From Betaproteobacteria bacterium (GTDB taxonomy: Bacteria; Pseudomonadota; Gammaproteobacteria; Burkholderiales; JAHFRG01): a stretch of DNA of 7,727 nucleotides. Within the stretch, counting starts at the first letter, position 1, and the number at the start of each line of letters is the position of its first letter. The translations under genes and the position numbers were made by a program. The notes beneath the pieces are model-generated. The model saw only the letters and a list, made by a program, of their open reading frames with translations, had not been told where the DNA came from and searched no databases. The stretch spans positions 1 through 7,727 of the forward strand of contig JAHFRG010000075.1 of the NCBI GenBank assembly GCA_023258935.1, in the 5' to 3' direction. Shown here piece by piece: positions 1-4,636 of this stretch.

Positions 1-1
1 T

Positions 2-30
2 TTGAACGCGGCAGGCCTTTCGGATAAACT
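2..30 (+). promoter_or_regulatory. Putative sigma70 promoter of tRNA-Val
   Basis: A -35-like TTGAAC (2-7) and a -10-like TAAACT (25-30) are separated by 17 nt, the optimal spacing. Each hexamer matches consensus at four of six positions. Transcription would start near 37, a few bases before the mature tRNA 5' end at 42, which is usual for tRNA genes. Because the window begins at 1, a promoter further upstream cannot be excluded. Confidence 0.45.
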
Positions 31-41
31 TTGGCTTTCTT

Positions 42-118
42 AGGCGCGTAGCTCAGCTGGTTAGAGCATCACCTTGACATGGTGGGGGTCGTTGGTTCGA
101 GTCCAATCGCGCCTACCA
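42..118 (+). tRNA. tRNA-Val (anticodon GAC), CCA encoded
   Basis: A full cloverleaf folds by eye. The 7-bp acceptor is 42-48 with 108-114, the D stem 51-54 with 64-67, the anticodon stem 69-73 with 81-85, and the T stem 91-95 with 103-107 around the loop TTCGAGT. The anticodon GAC lies at 76-78 in the loop TTGACAT and reads GUC and GUU valine codons. Discriminator A115 is followed by an encoded CCA (116-118). The anticodon arm and T arm are close to E. coli tRNA-Val(GAC) as I recall it. It lies directly upstream of thrS, separated by a terminator-like hairpin. Confidence 0.97.
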
Positions 119-136
119 GCATTTAAAGTAGTGAAG

Positions 137-161
137 TGCGGCGCTGCCGCATTTTTGTTTT
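137..161 (+). terminator. Intrinsic terminator or attenuator between tRNA-Val and thrS
   Basis: A perfect 6-bp stem, TGCGGC (137-142) with GCCGCA (146-151), closes the three-base loop GCT. It is followed at once by TTTTTGTTTT (152-161). A GC-rich stem plus U-tract is the classical Rho-independent terminator. It should end the tRNA-Val transcript, but it finishes only 14 nt before the thrS ATG. thrS therefore either depends on read-through or uses a promoter not apparent here. Confidence 0.8.
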
Positions 162-175
162 ATGGATTCAATCCC

Positions 176-2092
176 ATGCCTGTTGTTCGTTTGCCTGACG
201 GTTCGGAGCGCAAATTTAACAAGCCGGTAACCGTGGCGGAAGTCGCTGCCGATATCGGGGCAGGATTGGCGCGCGCGGCGCTTGCTGGAAAAGTGAACGG
301 CAAGCTGGTGGATGTTTCGTTCCTGATTGAGGCGGACAGCGAGATTTCAGTCGTCACCGATAAGGACCGGGAAGGGCTGGAAATCATCCGCCACTCCACC
401 GCGCACCTGCTGGCGCATGCAGTCAAAGAATTGTTTCCCGATGCGCAGGTCACCATCGGCCCGGTGATCGAAGATGGTTTTTATTACGATTTTTCCTTTA
501 AGCGTCCGTTTACCCCGCAAGATCTGGAAGCGATTGAAAAACGCATGGCTGAAATCGCCAGGCGCGACATTCCGGTAAAGCGCCAGATCATGCCGCGCGA
601 CCAAGCGGTGGCGTTTTTCAAGAACATGGGTGAGCACTACAAGGCGGAAATCATCGCCGCCATCCCCGGAGGCGAGCAGATTTCGCTCTACGGGCAGGAT
701 AACTTCATTGATCTTTGCCGGGGGCCCCACGTGCCTTCCACAGGCAAGCTCAAGGTGTTCAAGCTGATGCGGGTGGCGGGCGCGTATTGGCGCGGCGATT
801 CCAAAAACGAAATGCTGCAGCGGATTTACGGCACCGCCTGGGCGAAAAAAGAGGAGCAGGATGCTTATTTACACCGCCTCGAGGAAGCGGAGAAGCGCGA
901 CCACCGCAAGCTGGGAAAGCAGCTCAATTTGTTTCACGCACAGGAAGAGGCGCCGGGCATGGTGTTCTGGCATCCCAGGGGCTGGATGATTTACCAGATT
1001 GTAGAGCAATACATGCGCGGGATATTCCGCGACAACGGCTACCAGGAAGTATGCAGCCCGCAAATCCTAGACCGCAGCCTGTGGGAAAAATCCGGGCACT
1101 GGGAAATGTTCCGCGAACACATGTTCACCACCCATTCCGAGTCGCGCGATTATGCAGTCAAGCCGATGAACTGCCCGGGCCATGTGCAGATTTTCAACCA
1201 GGGCTTGAAAAGCTACCGCGACCTGCCGCTGCGCTTGGCGGAATTCGGCTCATGTCATCGTAACGAACCCTCCGGAACGCTGCACGGCCTGATGCGGGTG
1301 CGTGCCTTCACCCAGGACGATGCGCATATTTTCTGTACCGAAGATCAAATTTTGCCGGAGGTTGCACAGTTCATCAGCCTTTTGCAAAAGGCATACGCCG
1401 ACTTTGGCTTTACCGAGATTATCTACAGGCTCTCCACCCGCCCATTAAAGCGAGTTGGCGCGGATGAGTCCTGGGATAAAGCCGAAAAGGCTCTGGATAC
1501 TGCCTTGCACTCAGCCCATGTCACTTTTACGACCCATGCGGGCGAGGGCGCGTTTTACGGACCTAAAGTCGATTTCTCGCTCAAAGACTGTCTGGGGCGG
1601 ATATGGCAGTGCGGCACCATTCAGGTGGACTTTTCCATGCCAGGACGCTTGGGTGCTGGTTATATCGCGGAAGACAGCAGCAGGCAGGTACCGGTCATGT
1701 TGCACCGCGCGATTTTGGGCTCAATGGAGCGCTTTATCGGCATTATCCTCGAACACCATGCCGGAGCGCTGCCGCTATGGCTTGCGCCGGTGCAACTCAT
1801 GGTGATGAACATTTCCGAGGGACAAGCTCATTATGCACAGGCGGTGACCGAAGATCTCAGGAAATCCGGCTTCCGCGCCGAATGCGACTTGAGAAATGAG
1901 AAAATAACCTATAAAATTCGAGAGCATAGTTTGCAAAAGCTGCCTTACCAAGTCATCGTTGGTGACAAAGAAGTGGCGGCGCAAAGGGTTGCCGTGCGCA
2001 CCCGATCCGGTCAAGACCTGGGTCAGATGTCTCTGCAGGCGTTTATCGAGCGCCTTCAATCCGAGATATTTCAAAGAGGTGGCGCGGCTTAA
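176..2092 (+). CDS. thrS: Threonyl-tRNA synthetase
   Basis: Class II synthetase that charges tRNA-Thr and hydrolyses mischarged Ser-tRNA-Thr in the cytoplasm. The 638 residues match the usual length (E. coli about 642). An N-terminal TGS domain (about 1-62) precedes the editing domain, with HxxxH at His73/His77 and Cys181-x3-His185 in DLCRGPH. The catalytic core follows, with zinc ligands Cys333 (MNCPGH), His384 (QDDAHIF) and His510 (VMLHRAILGS). The C-terminal anticodon-binding domain (from about 535) contains DLRNEKI. All expected active-site residues are present. The ATG at 176 was chosen because MPVVRLPDGS is the family start; the frame is open further upstream only through the tRNA. The Shine-Dalgarno is weak (GGA at 164-166). 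No E. coli-like operator mimicking the tRNA-Thr anticodon arm is evident in the short leader. Confidence 0.97.
   Translation: MPVVRLPDGSERKFNKPVTVAEVAADIGAGLARAALAGKVNGKLVDVSFLIEADSEISVVTDKDREGLEIIRHSTAHLLAHAVKELFPDAQVTIGPVIEDGFYYDFSFKRPFTPQDLEAIEKRMAEIARRDIPVKRQIMPRDQAVAFFKNMGEHYKAEIIAAIPGGEQISLYGQDNFIDLCRGPHVPSTGKLKVFKLMRVAGAYWRGDSKNEMLQRIYGTAWAKKEEQDAYLHRLEEAEKRDHRKLGKQLNLFHAQEEAPGMVFWHPRGWMIYQIVEQYMRGIFRDNGYQEVCSPQILDRSLWEKSGHWEMFREHMFTTHSESRDYAVKPMNCPGHVQIFNQGLKSYRDLPLRLAEFGSCHRNEPSGTLHGLMRVRAFTQDDAHIFCTEDQILPEVAQFISLLQKAYADFGFTEIIYRLSTRPLKRVGADESWDKAEKALDTALHSAHVTFTTHAGEGAFYGPKVDFSLKDCLGRIWQCGTIQVDFSMPGRLGAGYIAEDSSRQVPVMLHRAILGSMERFIGIILEHHAGALPLWLAPVQLMVMNISEGQAHYAQAVTEDLRKSGFRAECDLRNEKITYKIREHSLQKLPYQVIVGDKEVAAQRVAVRTRSGQDLGQMSLQAFIERLQSEIFQRGGAA
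1889..1917 (+). promoter_or_regulatory. Putative internal promoter in thrS for infC and downstream genes
   Basis: TTGAGA (1889-1894) and TAAAAT (1912-1917) are separated by 17 nt, and each hexamer matches the sigma70 consensus at five of six positions. The site lies in a locally AT-rich stretch inside the codons for DLRNEKITYKI of thrS. Transcription would start near 1924, about 190 nt before infC. In E. coli, infC is also served by promoters inside thrS, which supports the reading. The overlap with a conserved protein motif means part of the match could be chance. Confidence 0.5.
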
Positions 2093-2106
2093 TTTTTGAT
2101 TGGTTT

Positions 2107-2112
2107 GGAGGA
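2107..2112 (+). promoter_or_regulatory. Shine-Dalgarno of infC that selects the AUC start
   Basis: GGAGGA is a near-perfect complement of the 16S rRNA 3' end. It lies 4 nt before ATC at 2117, or 5 nt if counted from GGAGG. This is the strongest ribosome-binding site around infC. It sits downstream of the only alternative NTG start (TTG at 2096), so it can only serve a start at or after about 2115. Confidence 0.85.
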
Positions 2113-2116
2113 CGTT

Positions 2117-2635
2117 ATCGCACCGGAAAAAGAGCTGCGGATCAATAGTGAGATTACCGCGCCCGAGGTTCGCCTGATTGGCGTCAAAGGCGAGCAGGTT
2201 GGCATTGTAAGTATATCCGCCGCCAATACCATGGCGGAAGAAGCAGAAACCGATCTGGTGGAAATCGCACCGCTGGCGAAACCGCCGGTGTGCCGGCTGA
2301 TGGATTTCGGCAAATACAAGTACCGCGAAGCCAAGAAGAGGCACGAGGCCAAACTCAAGCAAAAGCAAATCCAGGTCAAGGAAATCAAGTTTCGCCCCGG
2401 CACCAACGAAGGCGACTACCAGATCAAGCTCCGCAACCTGATACGTTTTCTCGAAGAAGGGGACAAGACTAAAGTAACGCTGCGCTTCCGCGGCCGCGAG
2501 ATGGCGCACCAGGAATTCGGCGTTCGGCTTTTGCAGCGCGTGCAGGCGGATCTCGACAGCTACGGTGTGGTCGAGCAATTTCCCAAAATGGAGGGGCGGC
2601 AGATGGTGATGGTGCTGTCGCCAAAGAAGAAGTAA
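2117..2635 (+). CDS. infC: Translation initiation factor IF-3 (AUC start)
   Basis: IF3 binds the 30S subunit, prevents premature 50S joining and checks the start codon and initiator tRNA. From ATC at 2117 the protein has 172 residues. The N-terminal domain (about 1-73) contains KPPVCRLMDFGKYKY. A lysine-rich linker helix leads to the C-terminal domain, with KEIKFRPGT, FLEEGDK, TLRFRGREMAH and the terminal PKMEGRQMVMVLSPKKK. No ATG or GTG fits the N-terminus. The strong GGAGGA ends 4 nt before ATC, and IAPEKELRIN aligns with the Ile-start IF3 N-termini I recall from Neisseria. Non-AUG infC starts (AUU in E. coli) let IF3 repress its own translation, so the same control is expected here. An alternative TTG at 2096 would add seven residues but has no good Shine-Dalgarno. 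infC lies 24 nt after thrS. Confidence 0.95.
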   Translation: MAPEKELRINSEITAPEVRLIGVKGEQVGIVSISAANTMAEEAETDLVEIAPLAKPPVCRLMDFGKYKYREAKKRHEAKLKQKQIQVKEIKFRPGTNEGDYQIKLRNLIRFLEEGDKTKVTLRFRGREMAHQEFGVRLLQRVQADLDSYGVVEQFPKMEGRQMVMVLSPKKK

Positions 2636-2638
2636 ACA

Positions 2639-2714
2639 GTGAACGAGTGAACACCCTCTCCCCCATGACTGGGGGAGAGGGTTAGGGTGAGGGGGATCAC
2701 GTTTCACCCTTCAC
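2639..2714 (+). repeat. REP-like composite palindrome in the infC-rpmI gap
   Basis: The core is a perfect 12-bp stem: 2653-2664 (ACCCTCTCCCCC) pairs with 2671-2682 (GGGGGAGAGGGT) around the loop ATGACT. An outer imperfect arm, 2639-2652 with 2701-2714, pairs at about twelve positions with small bulges. The C-rich/G-rich motif followed by TAGGGTGAGGGGG resembles REP-type palindromes that I recall as dispersed in many proteobacterial genomes. No T-run follows the core stem, so it is a poor intrinsic terminator. It may act as an mRNA stability or processing element between infC and the ribosomal-protein genes. Whether it is repeated elsewhere cannot be seen from one window. Confidence 0.75.
2671..2695 (+). 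other. G-quadruplex motif in the infC-rpmI mRNA
   Basis: Four G-tracts of 5, 3, 3 and 5 guanines are joined by three-base loops AGA, TTA and TGA on the sense strand. This satisfies the standard G3+N1-7 pattern. The first two tracts are also the 3' arm of the 12-bp hairpin at 2653-2682, so quadruplex and hairpin would exclude each other. The motif is seen directly; folding in the cell is inference. Confidence 0.6.
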
Positions 2715-2801
2715 CTTCCACCGTTTTTAAACAAGTGGTGTCCGGGTCATCAAGCGTCCCCGCCAGGGGCCACCCAGCGCCATATTAAAACAGGAGTAGT
2801 C

Positions 2802-2999
2802 ATGCCCAAAATGAAGACCAAAAAAGCGGCCGCCAAGCGCTTTAAAGTGCGCGGAAGCGGCAGCCTCAAGCGCTCGCAGGCGTTCAAGCGCCACATTCTG
2901 ACCAAGAGAACCACCAAGAATAAACGCCAGTTGCGCGGCAGCACCAGCGTGCATTCCAGCGATCAGGCGTCAGTGCGCGCCATGTTGCCCTACAGTTAA
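2802..2999 (+). CDS. rpmI: 50S ribosomal protein L35
   Basis: Small, very basic protein of the large ribosomal subunit. The 65 residues equal the family's usual length. The typical N-terminus MPKMKTKKAAAKRFKVRGSGSLKR is followed by a lysine/arginine-rich middle (HILTKRTTKNKRQLRG) and ends in MLPYS. The start is fixed by AGGAG at 2792-2796, five nt before the ATG. In E. coli, L20 represses this cistron through a structure in the infC-rpmI region. Here the leader contains a C4/G4 hairpin (2758-2761 with 2766-2769) and a possible enclosing GTGG/CCAC pairing (2735-2738 with 2770-2773), but I cannot show that it is an L20 site. rplT follows after 9 nt, so the two are probably co-translated. Confidence 0.97.
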   Translation: MPKMKTKKAAAKRFKVRGSGSLKRSQAFKRHILTKRTTKNKRQLRGSTSVHSSDQASVRAMLPYS

Positions 3000-3008
3000 G
3001 GAAAACCC

Positions 3009-3368
3009 ATGCCAAGAGTCAAACGAGGCGTACCGGCGCGCGCACGCCACAAAAAATTGTTCGCCAAGGCCAAGGGTTACCGCGGCCGCCGCAAGAACGT
3101 TTACCGTGTTGCCAAAGAAGCGGTGATGAAGGCCGGCCAGTATGCCTACCGCGACCGCCGTAACCGCAAGCGCCAGTTCCGCTCGTTGTGGATTGCGCGC
3201 ATCAATGCCGCGGCGCGCGAATGCGGAATGTCCTATAGCGTGTTCATGAACGGTTTGAAGAAGGCCGCGATACAAGTGGATCGCAAGGTGCTTGCCGATA
3301 TCGCGGTGTTCGACAAGCCGGCATTTGCCAAAATAGCAGAACAGGCAAAAGCCAGCCAGCGCACCTGA
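3009..3368 (+). CDS. rplT: 50S ribosomal protein L20
   Basis: L20 binds 23S rRNA early and is needed for assembly of the 50S subunit. In several bacteria it also represses its own operon by binding the mRNA upstream of rpmI. The protein has 119 residues (family about 117-120). The basic extended N-terminus MPRVKRGVPARARHKK leads into KGYRGRRKNVYRVAKEAVMKAGQYAYRDRRNRKRQFRSLWIARINAA, with the usual C-terminal globular part containing SYSVFMNGL and IAVFDKPAF. The Shine-Dalgarno AAGGA (2998-3002) overlaps the rpmI stop codon, which suggests translational coupling and equal output of L35 and L20. All family hallmarks are present and no truncation is seen. Confidence 0.97.
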   Translation: MPRVKRGVPARARHKKLFAKAKGYRGRRKNVYRVAKEAVMKAGQYAYRDRRNRKRQFRSLWIARINAAARECGMSYSVFMNGLKKAAIQVDRKVLADIAVFDKPAFAKIAEQAKASQRT

Positions 3369-3371
3369 TAT

Positions 3372-3395
3372 CCGGCGAGCTAACAGTAGCGCCGG
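3372..3395 (+). other. Hairpin between rplT and pheS
   Basis: CCGGC (3372-3376) pairs with GCCGG (3391-3395), and GCTA (3379-3382) pairs with TAGC (3387-3390) around the loop ACAG. The GA at 3377-3378 is left as a bulge, giving 9 bp in total. No T-run follows, so it is not a convincing terminator. CCTCCT (3397-3402), complementary to a Shine-Dalgarno, follows at once. It occupies the place where E. coli carries the pheM leader peptide and attenuator, of which there is no sign here. Confidence 0.5.
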
Positions 3396-3416
3396 CCTCC
3401 TGCTGCAATCATTAAC

Positions 3417-4403
3417 ATGCAGAATCTTGACGCCATTCTCCAGGAAGCATTAGCGCAATTTAAGCGCACGGAAGATGCCGCTACGCTTGAGCAGGTGAAG
3501 TCGCACTATCTCGGCAAGTCCGGCGTGCTGACCGGGCTGTTAAAAGGCCTGGGCAAGCTTCCGGCTAAACAACGGCCGGCGGAAGGCCAGCGCATCAATC
3601 AGGCCAAGGAAACCCTGGAAGCGGCGCTGGAAGACAGGAGGAACGCGCTCAAAGCGCGCAAGCTGGAAGCTCAGCTTGCGCAGGATGCACTGGATGTGAC
3701 GCTCCCCGGCCGCGGTCTGGGGGTGGGGGGTTTGCATCCGGTGACACGCACGCTGGAGCGCATCGAGACGCTGTTCAAGTCGATGGGATTCATGATTGCT
3801 GAAGGGCCGGAAATCGAAACTGATTATTACAATTTTACCGCGCTTAACCAGCCGGAAAATCATCCGGCGCGCTCCATGCATGACACGTTTTATCTGGATG
3901 ACGGCAAACACCTACTTAGAACGCATACCTCGCCGATCCAGATCCGCTATATGGAAAAACACAAGCCGCCGCTCAAAATCATTGCCCCGGGACGTGTCTA
4001 CCGCGTGGATTTGGACGCCACCCATTCGCCGATGTTCCATCAAATCGAGGGGCTATGGGTGGATGAGCAGGTGAGTTTTTCCGATTTAAAAGGCGTGGTA
4101 AGCGAATTCCTGCTGAGATTTTTTGAGCGCGAGGATCTCAAGGTTCGCTTCCGGCCGTCGTTTTTCCCATTCACCGAGCCTTCCGCCGAAGTTGACATGA
4201 GTTTTGGCGAAGGCTGGCTGGAAGTAGGCGGATGCGGAATGGTGCACCCCAATGTATTTAAATACGTCAATATCGACAGTGAAAAATATCAGGGATTCGC
4301 TTTCGGTTTGGGCCCCGACCGGCTGGCCATGCTGCGCTATGGTGTAAAAGATTTGCGATTGTTCTTCGAGAACGATTTAAGGTTTTTAAGGCAGTTCAAT
4401 TGA
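3417..4403 (+). CDS. pheS: Phenylalanyl-tRNA synthetase alpha subunit
   Basis: Catalytic subunit of the (alpha-beta)2 PheRS, which activates phenylalanine and charges tRNA-Phe. The 328 residues match E. coli PheS (327). An N-terminal coiled-coil arm (about 1-85, rich in Lys/Glu/Gln) contacts tRNA. The class II core follows, with GGLHPVTRT, the DYYNFTALNQPENHPAR segment, motif 2 near FHQIEGLWVDE (207-217) and motif 3 GLGPDRLAMLRYG (from Gly297). GFAFG contains Ala295, equivalent to E. coli Ala294 in the Phe pocket. The ATG at 3417 gives the family start MQNLDAIL, but no Shine-Dalgarno is recognisable before it. The C-terminal codons (LRFLRQFN) lie inside a tandem duplication that extends into pheT. 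The gene itself is complete. Confidence 0.97.
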   Translation: MQNLDAILQEALAQFKRTEDAATLEQVKSHYLGKSGVLTGLLKGLGKLPAKQRPAEGQRINQAKETLEAALEDRRNALKARKLEAQLAQDALDVTLPGRGLGVGGLHPVTRTLERIETLFKSMGFMIAEGPEIETDYYNFTALNQPENHPARSMHDTFYLDDGKHLLRTHTSPIQIRYMEKHKPPLKIIAPGRVYRVDLDATHSPMFHQIEGLWVDEQVSFSDLKGVVSEFLLRFFEREDLKVRFRPSFFPFTEPSAEVDMSFGEGWLEVGGCGMVHPNVFKYVNIDSEKYQGFAFGLGPDRLAMLRYGVKDLRLFFENDLRFLRQFN

Positions 4404-4506
4404 AACCGCAGATGAACGCAGATAAACGCAGATCTTATTTTAGTTTTATCGGCGCCTATCGGCGTTGATCGGCGGTCGTGGTTTTATGAAATTTTACGAA
4501 GACTGG
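4377..4506 (+). repeat. Tandem duplication copy 1 (pheS end - spacer - pheT-like start)
   Basis: This 130-bp unit is repeated immediately downstream at 4507-4636. Copy 1 contains the last pheS codons and stop (4377-4403), an 82-nt palindromic spacer, and the first seven codons of a pheT-like start (MKFYEDW, 4486-4506). Hand alignment gives 110 of 130 identical positions, about 85%, without gaps. The exact junction is uncertain within a few codons, because the end of pheS (ENDLR) and the start of pheT (ENWLR) are themselves similar. Confidence 0.85.
4404..4477 (+). repeat. Ten-nt phased imperfect palindrome, copy 1
   Basis: The left arm 4404-4433 contains CGCAGATGAA-type units at 10-nt steps. 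The right arm 4448-4477 contains ATCGGCG units at 10-nt steps, with a 14-nt AT-rich loop between. When paired, 23 of 30 positions match. A/G mismatches fall at 4410/4471, 4420/4461 and 4430/4451, exactly ten apart. The GCAGATGAACGCAGATAAACGC type of sequence is one I recall as a common intergenic repeat in environmental bacterial genomes; this needs a database check. Confidence 0.75.
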
Positions 4507-4533
4507 CTAAGATTTTTAAAGCAATTCAATTGA
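4486..4533 (+). pseudogene. Chimeric 15-codon ORF, PheT N-terminus joined to PheS C-terminus
   Basis: The ORF ATG..TGA encodes MKFYEDWLRFLKQFN. Residues 1-9 resemble the start of PheT (MKFSENWLR). Residues 8-15 resemble the end of PheS (LRFLRQFN). It is created by the junction of the 130-bp tandem duplication. The bases before its ATG (GTTTT) are the same as those before pheT. It has no Shine-Dalgarno, as is also true of pheT. It is most simply a duplication remnant. It stays open despite about 15% divergence between the copies, and it contains three Phe, one Tyr and one Trp codon, so a role as a small leader ORF cannot be excluded. Translation is not shown. Confidence 0.6.
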
Positions 4534-4636
4534 AACCGCTGATGAACGCAGATAAACGCAGATATTTTTGTGATTTTATTGGCGTCCATCGGCGTTTATC
4601 GGCGGTTGTTGTTTTATGAAATTCTCTGAAAACTGG
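4507..4636 (+). repeat. Tandem duplication copy 2 (pheS-like end - spacer - pheT start)
   Basis: Second copy of the 130-bp unit. It contains a relic of the pheS 3' end (LRFLKQFN and stop, 4507-4533), the second palindromic spacer (4534-4615) and the true first codons of pheT (4616-4636). It differs from copy 1 at 20 positions by hand count, 12 of them in the spacer. Because both flanking coding ends are included, a segmental duplication explains it better than two separate insertions of a mobile repeat. Confidence 0.85.
4534..4607 (+). repeat. Ten-nt phased imperfect palindrome, copy 2
   Basis: The left arm 4534-4563 pairs with the right arm 4578-4607 around an AT-rich loop. Two clear A/G mismatches remain, at 4550/4591 and 4560/4581. 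The third periodic position is now a T/G wobble (4540/4601). A T-rich run, GTTGTTGTTTT, follows and leads straight into the pheT ATG. The hairpin plus T-rich tail looks loosely like a terminator or attenuator, but the stem is mismatched and the tail is interrupted by G. Confidence 0.7.

Noticed and set aside
74..175. An N-terminal extension of thrS beginning at 74
   Set aside because: The added 34 codons run through tRNA-Val and the terminator hairpin, and ThrRS homologues start at MPVVRLPDG.
162..230. A 22-codon ORF overlapping the thrS start in another frame, possible leader peptide
   Set aside because: It contains a single Thr cluster of no note, has no Shine-Dalgarno and overlaps thrS; no attenuation logic is visible.
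2096..2116. TTG at 2096 as the infC start
   Set aside because: The GGAGGA ribosome site lies downstream of it and nothing suitable lies upstream; the extra residues do not match IF3.
2653..2682. The infC-rpmI hairpin as an intrinsic terminator
   Set aside because: No T-run follows the stem; the next bases are TAGGGTGAGGGGG. Transcription must also continue into rpmI unless an unseen promoter exists.
1775..2707. A 310-codon open frame on the minus strand
   Set aside because: It is antisense to thrS and infC, shows no recognisable domain and is explained by GC-rich codon bias of the sense genes.
3717..3732. G5-T-G6 run in pheS as a programmed frameshift or quadruplex
   Set aside because: It has only two G-tracts, and it encodes the family motif GVGGLHP in the normal frame.
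4404..4615. A CRISPR-like array because of regularly spaced repeats
   Set aside because: The repeat period is 10 nt without spacers, arms are inverted, and no cas genes are present.
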